From positions 1 through 32,952 of the forward strand of contig CAKZLU010000028.1 in assembly GCA_937127245.1 (NCBI GenBank): 32,952 bases of DNA. The letters run 5' to 3'. Of the stretch, positions 1 through 7,814 are shown in pieces. Under the pieces are notes generated by a model, which saw nothing but the letters and a program-made list of their open reading frames with translations, searched no databases and was not told the DNA's origin. The DNA is from an uncultured Actinomycetes bacterium (GTDB lineage: Bacteria > Actinomycetota > Geothermincolia > Fen-727 > JACVIW01). The stretch's first letter is position 1, and every line of letters starts with the position of its first letter. A program made the translations under genes and the position numbers.

Positions 1-25
1 GGTTCGAATCCACCTAGGCCCACCA
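1..25 (+). tRNA. tRNA 3' end, probably tRNA-Ile (partial)
   Basis: The window opens in the T-arm of a tRNA. Bases 3-9 are a canonical T-loop (TTCGAAT), bases 10-14 are the 3' half of the T-stem, bases 15-21 are the 3' acceptor strand (TAGGCCC), base 22 is the discriminator A and bases 23-25 are an encoded CCA. The matching 5' acceptor strand would be GGGCCTA, the usual start of bacterial tRNA-Ile(GAT), hence the isotype guess. The anticodon lies outside the window. Everything between this tRNA and about 4.3 kb looks accessory and decayed, which fits tRNA 3' ends being common integration sites. Confidence 0.82.
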
Positions 26-204
26 TTTGTTTAGGTTGATTTTGCACCACGTGTGGGCATAGGTGGATGAAGAAACACCGTGGGTCCCCGCGCTCCGAGA
101 GCACGTCTAACAGGCAAGAGTCACGAAGCGCAACCGCGTGCTCTGTAGGTAGCCTCCTTCGAGTGGCAGGATACGGGTCGAAAGCAAAGCTTCTCCCGCG
201 ATTT

Positions 205-1329
205 CTATCTTTTTCGCGCTTGTTGCCAGAATTCGCATTGAGTGATGACTTGACATGCACTTTTCAAAGAATTCCTGAAGCTGCGGATCTGAGAGTTAAA
301 GTCTTTATCCAATAGGTGTTCAAGACCGTCAAATACAAGAAGGTAGGCTCCTTCTTTAAGAATGGAGAGCAAATAGATTGTATTTGAACGGATGTTACCT
401 TCAGGTGAGTGCAGGAATTCGAGCAATTCCGCTTTTCTGTTTTTGTCGCCGTTTCGCTTCAAGAGTTCACCCACTCCACCGAATATGAACTCGAGGTCAG
501 GCTGGAAATTTTTCGGGCACAATATGTACAAGATGCCGTCCGCGCCCATTTTCTTAGGTATGTTGGTTAGAGAAAAAGAACTATTTTCGATTTCTTGACA
601 AGCCGTCGATAGGAGCTTGGTTTTCCCGATGCCGCCCCGCCCCACAATGCATACGAGTTTCACATTTGAGTCGAGAAGGTAGCGTTTCAGACCCTCAATT
701 CTTCCTGGCGGTCGAAAAAGCCTGGGTCCGCGGGGCACATGCCGACGATAGGTTTTCCGGGGTTTCGAAAAGTGACTCCGCCTTAACAATTTCATGATAG
801 ATTTGATCAATCTTTTCGCTTGAGAGTATTATTCTTTCCTGGGGCTGTTCGTAAATACTTTTTAGTTTCGAGCCGTTTGGTGATTCACAGTAAAACCATT
901 TGATCACTCGGATGAAAGCGCTCAGAACAATCTCGGCATCGTCTATTGTAAGCTTTATTTTTTCTGCCCCTTTGCTGGGATTGTTGCCCAATACGCGCGT
1001 CATTTGTAGATATGATGCTATTTCTTCAGGGAGACCTATTTCTTTGACTGCATGGTCGATGCAGTCATAGAGGTTTTGACTATTGGGCATAGATTTGTCG
1101 GCGGAATGGAAGAGCAGCTTCATGAAATCCAGAACCAACCGTATCATGGTGCTAAGCACCTGCTCAACAAAGCCGTGGGTACGGAGTGTCTCAAGTAGGC
1201 GCAAAAGGCATTCCCGGATGTCTTCGTTTACTTCATTCCGCAGTGAAAAGATCCGCTCGTTTAATTTTTTTGGGAGGCAAATTCCCTCCACATTTCACCT
1301 TTGCTCATCTCAACGTCGGACATTTCCAT
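205..1329 (-). pseudogene. Broken STAND-type P-loop NTPase with helical N-terminal domain
   Basis: Reading leftward from about 1329, the N-terminal part is helical. It contains a segment (LPEEIASYLQMTRVLGNN followed by an acidic helix ending in KWFY) that resembles the HEPN-like DUF4145 pattern of a helix with an R-x-L-G-N motif. Next come a degraded FFDRQEEL motif (compare F-G-R-E-x-E-L before STAND domains), a clear Walker A (GRGGIGKT, near 615-642) and a Walker B (LLVFDGLE, near 320-350). These parts sit in different frames. One shift is at an A7 run (about 1267-1273), the FFDRQEEL motif is in a third frame near 705-730, and Walker A/B are in another. The last frame stops at 205, only about 35 residues past Walker B, so the ARC/winged-helix and sensor or repeat regions are missing. 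Intact relatives are large signalling ATPases, often in antiviral defence. The family call is fairly firm for the ATPase core and weaker for the N-terminal domain. An ATG at 1323/1329 is the likely original start; the GTG at 1291 only opens the shifted frame. Confidence 0.7.
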
Positions 1330-1825
1330 GAATTTTATATCGCTGCCCTTCAAGCCTTGCGGGTCTTCGGATCAAAGTGTCAAATTTTGCCATTGGCTGG
1401 ATTCAGGAACTTAAGAACCGAGCGCATATTGTCGGGCAAAAAATTCTTTGGATGGAGAATATGAGTTGACCCCCCATTTCACTGCAAGTGATGGCATTTC
1501 CTATTGTCCCCGCAAAGGCTCGCCCGTTATATCGCCAAAAACTTTATCAATGTACAAATAACTGGCTTCGTGCTATTAAACCATCGAGTCTTCGGCAAGC
1601 AGTCTTGCGCGTGTGGACATAAGGGAATTGTGGGGGCATGTTTTGGTGAGTTCCTATTGCGCTAAAATCGGCGGGTTAAGTCGATAAGAGGCTTGATGAG
1701 GCCTTTTTCAAAATTCAAGGCGACCCGGACGCGAAAATCAAGGGATTGTGGATTGTGATAATTTGGATAATACGGTTTCTTGATATCCGCATTATAGCCG
1801 GAAAAGTGCTGAGAAATCTTCAGAC
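1330..1825. other. Non-coding or unrecognised decayed stretch
   Basis: About 500 bases between the ends of two pseudogenes. No frame holds a convincing protein, no tRNA-like fold was seen and there are no regularly spaced repeats that would suggest a CRISPR array. Because the flanking genes are both broken, this is most likely further eroded coding DNA. One open frame in its first part (ending 1464) has no recognisable domain or ribosome site. Confidence 0.5.
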
Positions 1826-2763
1826 ATGCTTGAGAATTTCAGGTTTGCGAGATTCAGATTTATTATCAGACCTTTAGAGAAAATAGAACTTCCCGCTTAT
1901 AAAGGGTCAACTTTTCGTGGCGGTTTGGGAGAACTGTTGAAAAAGGTCTGTTGTTCTAACCTGGCTGAGTAGTGCGAAAAATGCTTGATTTGCTTTGAAT
2001 GTCCTTATTGCTACTGTTTTTAGACTCCCGCGAGGGACGCAAAACTCGCGCTCATCGCATTGGCCCCATCCTTATGTTCTTGAACCCCCGCTTGGAGAAG
2101 AGCGTACTTTTGATCCCCTTGATTTGGTTGAGTTTTAGCTTGTTCTGATTGGTCGCGGGATTGATTTCTTGCCTTACTTTATCTATGTCTTCGACGAACT
2201 TGGGAAAAAGGGGATCGGCAAGGGTTACGGTGGTATATTCTGGAGATGGTTTGTGATGAGTATAACAACGCCATATATAAAAGATCTCGCCCGAGTGAGT
2301 TACGCGGTTTCCATGCAATGGATTTTGATGAAATGGATAGAAATTTTGGCGGCATGCGCGTTGAGCGGATAACGCTTAAATTCATGACTCCGACCAGCAT
2401 AGAGCGCGATGACCGCCCCGTTGGTGACATAGATTTTTTGACTCTCCTTTGTAATCTCATAAGGCGGATAGGGCTTCTAGCATATTCTCACTGTGGCGAA
2501 GAATTCAACGGCAGACCGCTCCTTGAAAAGATTGAAGATATTGTAACGGTCGAATCGAAACTGAGTTTCAGGGATTAGGAGAGATACTCAAGAAGGCAAA
2601 GAAGGCGGATGAGGCTCGGGGCTTCGGTTGGCATGTTAAGTTCATGGTCAACCTCTCGAATTTCATTCCTATTCTTAAGGTCGGGGAATATCTCCACGTT
2701 GGAGGAAAGACTAGTTTCGGTTTCGGGAACTATTTGATGTTCTTCGATGAGAAAGGGGCTTGA
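1826..2763 (+). pseudogene. cas6: cas6 pseudogene (CRISPR pre-crRNA endoribonuclease, RAMP family)
   Basis: Joining three frames recovers a nearly full-length Cas6 of about 310 residues of the DUF2276/COG5551 type. It starts at ATG 1826 (MLENFRFARFRF), then AYKGSTFRGGLG, a cysteine-rich segment (CC...CEKC..C..CPYC), HPYVLEPPL, IGRGIDFLPYFIYVFDELG, KKGIGKGYGG, then LKFMTPTSIERD and LAYSHCGEEF. It ends with the C-terminal glycine-rich RNA-binding loop LHVGGKTSFGFGNY before a TGA at 2761. In-frame TAG stops lie at 1970, 2021, 2136 and 2576. Frame changes are needed near 2064-2067 (C4 run), near 2235-2255, and near 2618-2621 (G4 run). Cas6 cuts repeat RNA to make crRNAs for type I and III systems. 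No array or other cas gene was recognised nearby. At least one stop (2576) replaces a conserved-looking Trp (RD-W-ERYSRRQ), so general stop-codon reassignment is unlikely to rescue it. Confidence 0.88.
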
Positions 2764-2821
2764 AAAGAGCGCGGAACGAACACAATAAACCCAATATTTT
2801 GACAGGGCCATCAACTTTTAG

Positions 2822-2971
2822 TTATAAGTAAAAAACTCGCATCCGTGCCTGTGTGGACAACACGGCTGTTGCTTTGAGCATCTTTGCGGCATGAGAGTCG
2901 CGAATGCTTTTCAGCGCCGCCAGAATATCATTACAAGGGTTGGTGCTTGACCCGTTAAAAAGTGCGGTCAA
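2822..2971 (-). CDS. Doubtful short ORF or frameshifted tail behind the methyltransferase
   Basis: On the minus strand, directly after the methyltransferase stop and in a different frame, an open frame runs on for about 55 codons and overlaps the methyltransferase end. From the only plausible internal start (TTG 2971) it would encode about 49 residues, including NDILAALKSIRDSHAAKML, ending at TAA 2822-2824. It has no ribosome site and no recognised domain. It may be the decayed start of a lost gene, a frameshifted tail of the methyltransferase, or chance. Confidence 0.2.
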   Translation of the reverse strand: MTALFNGSSTNPCNDILAALKSIRDSHAAKMLKATAVLSTQARMRVFYL

Positions 2972-2988
2972 ATGAGCCGCAGGGCTAT

Positions 2989-4248
2989 CTACCTTTCGGT
3001 TTTCAGCCTTTCTATAAGCCTGATTCCCTCCCGTGCGCTTGAGGGGATGCCACTTCGGCGTAGGATTACCACGTATTCCACGGTTCTTGGTCGTGGAGAG
3101 TAACGCTGAGAGCTAACCCTGTAGCGCTTGTAGGATTCGGCTTTTACCTCTATGAGTCCATAAGCTGAGGCAAGTTCAAGGAGTTTGTCTGCGGGTATTA
3201 TCCCGTCGGTGCTGTAACTTACAAGTACCCATCTGGACCGAGTCAATTCCAGGACTTTTTCCATCTCATCGAGGGCGGTTTCTCGGTAGCAGAAAAGCGA
3301 TTTCCTTTCGTTCCTCCAGTCAAGCCTGATAGCGGACTTGTTAACAGTTTTCCCCCCTACAATCACTTTCCTGTTTAACGGCGGCTTGTCCCAGAGGGCC
3401 ACCGTGTTTAACAGATGATAATTCGAGCCATACTGGTGCTGATTGTAGGGAGGGTCAATGTAGGTTATTTCAGCCTCGATTTCGGGAAGGATCTCGAGAG
3501 CGTTCTCGCATAAGACGATATTTTCATGCCCGTTGTCGTAGAGTACGGGAGGTCTTACGTCCACCCTACTTAATATCCGATAAAGCGCGGTCCTGGTCGA
3601 GCCTCCCCACCCCTGATGGTAAGCCTTGAAAACACCCGAGGTGTTGCTCACGTAAGATACGGAGTATATGAGCGGTCCGAGGATATATGATTTTTCAAGG
3701 TTTGAAATAAGGGATTTGCGCCACCAGTCCTCAATCATTTCCCGCATGGCGTCTATCCGCATGCCGTTTTCCCTGGTGAAGAACATCCGTTCGTTTCTCG
3801 GGTCCGGCTTGCTGTCGTCAGACGGGCAATAATGCGCGGTTATGTAACCTTCTAAAGGCTCCGCGTTATTTAAGGTCTTGAAAACCTCATCGTGGTCGAT
3901 TCCAAGAGCTTGGAAGTTCGGTTGTCGGTTGCAGCGGATAAAAGCGGTATTTATGTGAAATGAATACGGCTCCCAGTCGTTTGATATGACCCGGAATCCG
4001 AGCGTCTTGGCAAGCCTGGATACGACTCCGCTGCCGCTGAACACGTCAAAAAATGTACCGCCGCAGGCGTCGGTCGCGCGAATGGCGTCGTATATGAGGG
4101 GGAGCAGTTTTCGCTTGTTCCCTATATACGGTATCACCTGATTGAAAAGATATGAGCGGGTTTTCCGCGCCGAGTGCCTGCGCGGATTGTAGATGATTTC
4201 CTCCGCTTTTTCTGGCCAGCCATTCCGGATTATCGAGTCCTGTTTCAT
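2989..4248 (-). CDS. D12-class (Dam-like) adenine-specific DNA methyltransferase, orphan
   Basis: Predicted N6-adenine DNA methyltransferase of 419 residues that transfers a methyl group from S-adenosylmethionine to adenine in a specific DNA site. The motif order is that of the alpha (D12) class: motif X near residues 37-50 (QVIPYIGNKRKLLPLI), the SAM-binding motif I near 66-80 (FFDVFSGSG), and the catalytic motif IV near 263-276 (TYIDPPYNQHQYG). Length and motifs look like the COG3392 group, often part of type II systems. The frame is intact, unlike both neighbours on its downstream side, suggesting it is still selected. No restriction endonuclease gene is visible. Start is ATG 4248; no strong ribosome site precedes it, so the start is less certain than the family. 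Confidence 0.9.
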   Translation of the reverse strand: MKQDSIIRNGWPEKAEEIIYNPRRHSARKTRSYLFNQVIPYIGNKRKLLPLIYDAIRATDACGGTFFDVFSGSGVVSRLAKTLGFRVISNDWEPYSFHINTAFIRCNRQPNFQALGIDHDEVFKTLNNAEPLEGYITAHYCPSDDSKPDPRNERMFFTRENGMRIDAMREMIEDWWRKSLISNLEKSYILGPLIYSVSYVSNTSGVFKAYHQGWGGSTRTALYRILSRVDVRPPVLYDNGHENIVLCENALEILPEIEAEITYIDPPYNQHQYGSNYHLLNTVALWDKPPLNRKVIVGGKTVNKSAIRLDWRNERKSLFCYRETALDEMEKVLELTRSRWVLVSYSTDGIIPADKLLELASAYGLIEVKAESYKRYRVSSQRYSPRPRTVEYVVILRRSGIPSSAREGIRLIERLKTER

Positions 4249-4679
4249 TTTTTCTTGTCCCGTTCACTTTCGCTTTGATATTTTATTCAACCCTGAGCCG
4301 CTTCAAGAAGAGGAAAGGTGTTTTATATAATATGTCCGCCCGCCTTAAATTACAGCCGAAAACCTCTCGATTCCTTTGTTTCCGTACTTAATGGTTCGGA
4401 TAAGTCCACTTTAGTGGTTTAGATGGAGAGTTCATATGGGATAATGAGCTTGAAATTTTTGATTTAGCAAAAGCGACTTAAAGCACAAAAACGCTGCAGC
4501 CTGGGCGGGACATGGCGCAAAAAGATGAGCGCGCCCATCTTCTCTTCCAGATTTCATGAGCTAAAAGCGCAACTGAAGGGACAAAAATAGCAACCAGCGA
4601 TAGCGTTGGAAGAGGCAGTAAGAAGAAAACGCGCAAACAGATCAGAGGGGTAAAGAGAAAGGTCCACGGCGCCTGGCAC
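4249..4679. other. Divergent intergenic region between methyltransferase and LarA-like gene
   Basis: About 430 bases separating a leftward and a rightward gene, so both promoters should be here. An AT-rich block near 4320-4335 (TTTTATATAATATG) could supply a -10 element in either direction, but I cannot pair it with a convincing -35. An open minus-strand frame runs through 4478-4676, but it continues antisense into the LarA-like gene and has no recognisable domain. I see no RNA gene. Confidence 0.4.
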
Positions 4680-5948
4680 GTGATGGCACTTGAGGTTTTC
4701 AGGGTAAGACAAAAGCTGCACAGCGCCCCGCTTGAGGATCCCGGGCGCTCACTTAAGGCAAGCCTTGAGAAAGCCAAGGCTTTCAGCGCGGTTCCGAGCG
4801 GGGCGAAAGTTGGGATCGCGCTTGGAAGCAGGCGAATTGACGCTCTTTGCCACGTAGTGAAGTGCCTGATCTCGTATCTTGAGCAGCGCGGGATCAAGCC
4901 GGTGGTGATTCCCGCGATGGGCTCTCACGGTTCTGCAAGACCAAAGGGGCAATTTTCCATTCTATCCTCACTGGGCTTTAGCGAAAGCTCACTCGGGGTG
5001 GATTTTGTTGACCCGGGACGGCCCGTTAAACTGGGAACGCTCGATTCTGGGGTGGATGTCTTCACCTGCGAAGCCGCGCTTAAGGTAGATGGAATAATCC
5101 CGGTAAATAGGGTCGCCCCTCACACTGGCTTTGTGGGTCCGGTGCAAAGCGGGATTTTGAAGATGCTTTCGGTTGGTCTGGGAGGACCAGCCGGCGCCAG
5201 AAGCATTCACGAGCCGGGCTTCGGAGTCAACGTCATCGAGGGAGCGGGCGTTTTCGCGCTCGAAAGGGTGAATGTGCTTGCTGGAGTCGCGATCGTTGAG
5301 GATGGGTTGAAAAAAATCTCTTTGGTTGAGGTTATCCCGCCGGAAGAAATTGACCGAAAAGAGAAAATCCTGCTCGCTCGCGCCATCTCGATGTATCCCT
5401 CGCTTCCAATTGATGAGGCAGACGTGCTGATTGTGGAGGAGATGGGGAAAGACATTTCCGGCACAGGCATGGACCCGCTCGTTATCGGAAGGGGGAAAGA
5501 AGGGGCAAGCGAGAATTTCCGCGCGAAAAGTCTCGCGGTTTTATCGCTTACGCCGGCGTCTGCGGGGAACGCCACCGGAGTGGGGCTTGCGGATGTGATA
5601 ACGAAAAGATTGTACGACCGGATCGATTTTGAGGCGACGATGAGAAACGTGGCCGCCTCCGGCGCGCGGGAGCGGGCAAAAATACCCGCTGTTGCCGCCA
5701 GTGACGAAGAGGCCATAAAACTTGCGATTGAGCGGTCAGGCGTATCCGGAAGCGAGCCTTTTAGGCTTGTGATGATCAAAAACACCAGGTCGCTATCGGA
5801 GTTTTTCGTATCCACGGCGCTCACGGATGAACTGCAAAGAAAGCCCGGCGTTTTTGTCGAGGAGAAACCAACAAGAGTTGATTTCGACGAACATGGTGAC
5901 CTTATTTCGCCGTTCGGGGAAGGCGGCGTGGTTAATTTTCACTTTTAG
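4680..5948 (+). CDS. LarA-like (DUF2088) nickel-pincer racemase/epimerase homologue
   Basis: A 421-422 residue member of the lactate racemase (LarA) superfamily, whose studied members racemise or epimerise 2-hydroxyacids with a nickel-pincer cofactor. Matching motifs are VGIALGSRRI near residue 44, VIPAMGSHGSA near 75 (His in the N-terminal domain), VNRVAPHTGFVGPVQSGILKM near 142-162, and GARSIHEPGF near 173. These agree with the LarA-homologue group rather than canonical lactate racemase, so the substrate cannot be named. No larB/larC/larE cofactor genes are in the window. It starts at GTG 4680 or the adjacent ATG 4683; only a weak purine stretch lies upstream (AGAAAGG, 4656-4662), so the start is uncertain. 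It seems monocistronic: 173 bases follow before the next gene. Confidence 0.82.
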   Translation: MMALEVFRVRQKLHSAPLEDPGRSLKASLEKAKAFSAVPSGAKVGIALGSRRIDALCHVVKCLISYLEQRGIKPVVIPAMGSHGSARPKGQFSILSSLGFSESSLGVDFVDPGRPVKLGTLDSGVDVFTCEAALKVDGIIPVNRVAPHTGFVGPVQSGILKMLSVGLGGPAGARSIHEPGFGVNVIEGAGVFALERVNVLAGVAIVEDGLKKISLVEVIPPEEIDRKEKILLARAISMYPSLPIDEADVLIVEEMGKDISGTGMDPLVIGRGKEGASENFRAKSLAVLSLTPASAGNATGVGLADVITKRLYDRIDFEATMRNVAASGARERAKIPAVAASDEEAIKLAIERSGVSGSEPFRLVMIKNTRSLSEFFVSTALTDELQRKPGVFVEEKPTRVDFDEHGDLISPFGEGGVVNFHF

Positions 5949-6109
5949 TGATAATAATGATAACCGGATGAGTTACGGTCGAGTGTCGGTCCTTGGTCGC
6001 CCGTGAACCGCTGAACCGCGAATCATCGGGATAGAAAGAGCAAAAACGGCACGGGATGAGCAAGCGTTTGAATGAAGATTTCACAGAATTTTAAGAGGCT
6101 TTTTGACGC

Positions 6110-6117
6110 AGGAGGTG
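6110..6117 (+). promoter_or_regulatory. Ribosome binding site deciding a TTG start
   Basis: AGGAGGTG ends a few bases before TTG 6122, ideal spacing for that start. No ATG in frame lies nearby, so the strong site supports TTG initiation of the oxidoreductase gene. Confidence 0.75.
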
Positions 6118-6121
6118 TGAA

Positions 6122-7510
6122 TTGAAAGAGAAGTACGACGTAATCGTTGTGGGAGCTGGCATCGCCGGTTTGAGCACCGCCGCAATTATCGCAAGGTCGG
6201 GGTTGAGCACTGCGTGCGTGGAGAAAGAGCCTCAGGCAGGCGGGAGGATGCAAAGTTTTGATATTGAGGGAGGATGGCGCGTTGACATCGGCCTGCACAT
6301 GGCGGAGCTCGGCGACGCCTCATCGAGCGCCGAGGTTGCAAGATCAGTCGGAAAAGAGATCGAGTGGTCTAAGTTCTCGGAGACGGTGGAGATTTTCAGG
6401 GAGGGAAAGTGGTACACGCTTCAAGAGCTTATAACGCTTGCCCCCGAAGAAATTGAGGAGATAAAAAACGTGATGAAGTCCGTCGCGGCGATGACGGATG
6501 AGGAAATACAATCAAACGACCTCAAATGCTGGGAGGACTGGCTGAGGGAAAATGTCCGTTCCGAGGTGGCGCGCGAGCTTTTCAGCACAAACGGAATGAT
6601 CATGACGACCGTCCCTGACACCGCAGAGATGTCGGCGGGCGAGATTCTGTACATAGCGCGGGACAACTTAAGAAAGAAGCGCAATTTCCTCACCGCCGCT
6701 TATCCCAAAGGCGGAATGATGGGAATAATCGATCCGCTAAAAGAGGCTTTCCTTGAAGCGGGCGGTGAACTGATTCTCGGGACCGCTGTCGAGTCGGTCC
6801 TTTTTGAGGGTGGCAAACTCAAGGGAGTTGCGATTGAGCGCAAAAGCCTCTCCCCGTATCCTTCATGGTTCTACATGCCCGAAAAGACGGTTCTGGAGGC
6901 GCCGGTTGTGGTTATTGCAATCCCGCTCTGGAATCTCGAGGACGTGCTTGATCTTAATCCGCTTACCTCGCTTCTGCCAGAGTGGTGGATCAAGCGGTAT
7001 GAAGATTTGAAATTCGAGACCACGGGTTTGATCGGTTACACCATAGCCTTAAAAGAGCCGGTCTATGACAAGCCCAATTTCCTTTCCTCGCTTTGCCTTG
7101 ATAATACCGGTCTTCCGTTCCAGGCTTTCGTTCCATCCGCTTTTGACCCGGAAGTCGCCCCGCCCGGGAAATCGCTTATGCAAACTGACTGCGTGGTGGA
7201 GGTTGACCAAATCTTTGACAAGTTTGAGCTTGAGAGACTTTTGAATCTGATGTGGAAGGACATGCAGGAGATGTTTCCGGGGATAGACGAGAAGGTGGAG
7301 TGGAAGTTCCCCTACAAGTGCATCGGGTGCGATGGTCTGGCTCGCAAACCAGGACAGGTTGGCGCTTTCAAGCCGGACGTGGTCGCTCCCGCCGTTGAGG
7401 GCCTTTTCTTCGCCGGTGATACGTACAGGGGAAGGGGTCTCGCGCTCAACAGCGCGGCACTTTCTGGAAAGATATGCGCCGAAGAAGTGCTGAAAAGACA
7501 CGGTAAATAG
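6122..7510 (+). CDS. FAD-dependent oxidoreductase, phytoene desaturase / amine oxidase superfamily
   Basis: A 462-residue flavoprotein. Residues 6-40 are a classic FAD-binding Rossmann start (VVGAGIAGLSTAAIIARSG then VEKEPQAGGRM). The C-terminus has the second FAD signature GLFFAGDTYRGRG near 430, followed by a helix running to the end. This architecture is shared by carotenoid desaturases, protoporphyrinogen oxidase and related amine oxidases. Nothing visible fixes the substrate, and no carotenoid or haem genes lie nearby. A hydrophobic membrane-type anchor is not evident. It starts at TTG 6122 behind a strong ribosome site. Sequence between this gene and the next genes (7511-7644) contains no recognised gene. 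Confidence 0.85.
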   Translation: MKEKYDVIVVGAGIAGLSTAAIIARSGLSTACVEKEPQAGGRMQSFDIEGGWRVDIGLHMAELGDASSSAEVARSVGKEIEWSKFSETVEIFREGKWYTLQELITLAPEEIEEIKNVMKSVAAMTDEEIQSNDLKCWEDWLRENVRSEVARELFSTNGMIMTTVPDTAEMSAGEILYIARDNLRKKRNFLTAAYPKGGMMGIIDPLKEAFLEAGGELILGTAVESVLFEGGKLKGVAIERKSLSPYPSWFYMPEKTVLEAPVVVIAIPLWNLEDVLDLNPLTSLLPEWWIKRYEDLKFETTGLIGYTIALKEPVYDKPNFLSSLCLDNTGLPFQAFVPSAFDPEVAPPGKSLMQTDCVVEVDQIFDKFELERLLNLMWKDMQEMFPGIDEKVEWKFPYKCIGCDGLARKPGQVGAFKPDVVAPAVEGLFFAGDTYRGRGLALNSAALSGKICAEEVLKRHGK

Positions 7511-7606
7511 GGTTTGGCTGCCATTTATGCGAAAACGCTTTTGAAAGAGCGCATAAAAAGCGTAGTTCTTTTCGCTGTGATTTTTCGCTGGACCTATTAG
7601 ATGCGA

Positions 7607-7688
7607 GCCGGTAAAGAACCGGCAAAGGTAAGGAGTTTGCCTCCATGCGGATTGATGCGGTGAAGAATGTCAATCCAGAGGCGAACTC
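7607..7688 (+). other. Strong stacked RNA hairpins in the leader of a small ORF
   Basis: Two hairpins read directly from the sequence. The first is GCCGGT (7607-7612) with ACCGGC (7618-7623), a perfect 6-bp stem with a 5-base loop. The second is GAGTTTGCCTC (7633-7643) with GAGGCGAACTC (7678-7688), 11 bp with one G-U pair; it continues after an asymmetric internal loop as GGATTGA (7649-7655) with TCAATCC (7670-7676). This second stem would sequester part of the ribosome site AAGGAG and the ATG at 7645. In addition, AAGGAGTT (7630-7637) is exactly complementary to AACTCCTT (7786-7793), so a competing pairing exists. I do not recognise a known riboswitch class. Confidence 0.45.
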
Positions 7689-7800
7689 GCAGGCAAAGAC
7701 GATTCATGTCAATGCGATATTTCTAAAGGAAAGCGTCCGTGTGTTTTTCGCCGCGGCCGCGCCTGATACGTGTGTCAGGCTACTGAACTCCTTTTCCTGA
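7645..7800 (+). CDS. Small hypothetical protein, 51 residues
   Basis: An ORF of 51 codons from ATG 7645 to TGA 7798-7800. A consensus ribosome site, AAGGAG (7630-7635), lies 9 bases before the ATG. The product starts MRIDAVKNVNPEANSQAK and has a slightly hydrophobic second half (VFFAAAAP) but no clear signal peptide or domain. It ends 14 bases before the likely ATG of the lipoprotein esterase, so the two could be co-translated. The ORF start is folded into a strong hairpin, so translation could be controlled by RNA structure. The alternative is that the structure is the real element and the ORF is incidental. I do not recognise the product. Confidence 0.42.
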   Translation: MRIDAVKNVNPEANSQAKTIHVNAIFLKESVRVFFAAAAPDTCVRLLNSFS

Positions 7801-7814
7801 TATTTTGTTCTCTT

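Noticed and set aside
1330-1825. CRISPR array next to the cas6 relic
   Set aside because: I looked for regularly spaced repeats on both sides of cas6 (1330-1825 and 2764-2988) and found none.
5207-5824. 205-codon minus-strand frame inside the LarA-like gene
   Set aside because: Serine-rich antisense shadow of a gene with clear family motifs.
7607-7700. Glycine or c-di-GMP/c-di-AMP riboswitch
   Set aside because: A short stretch (AACTCGCAGGCAAAGAC) recalls the glycine aptamer end, but the rest of the conserved core of none of these classes is present.
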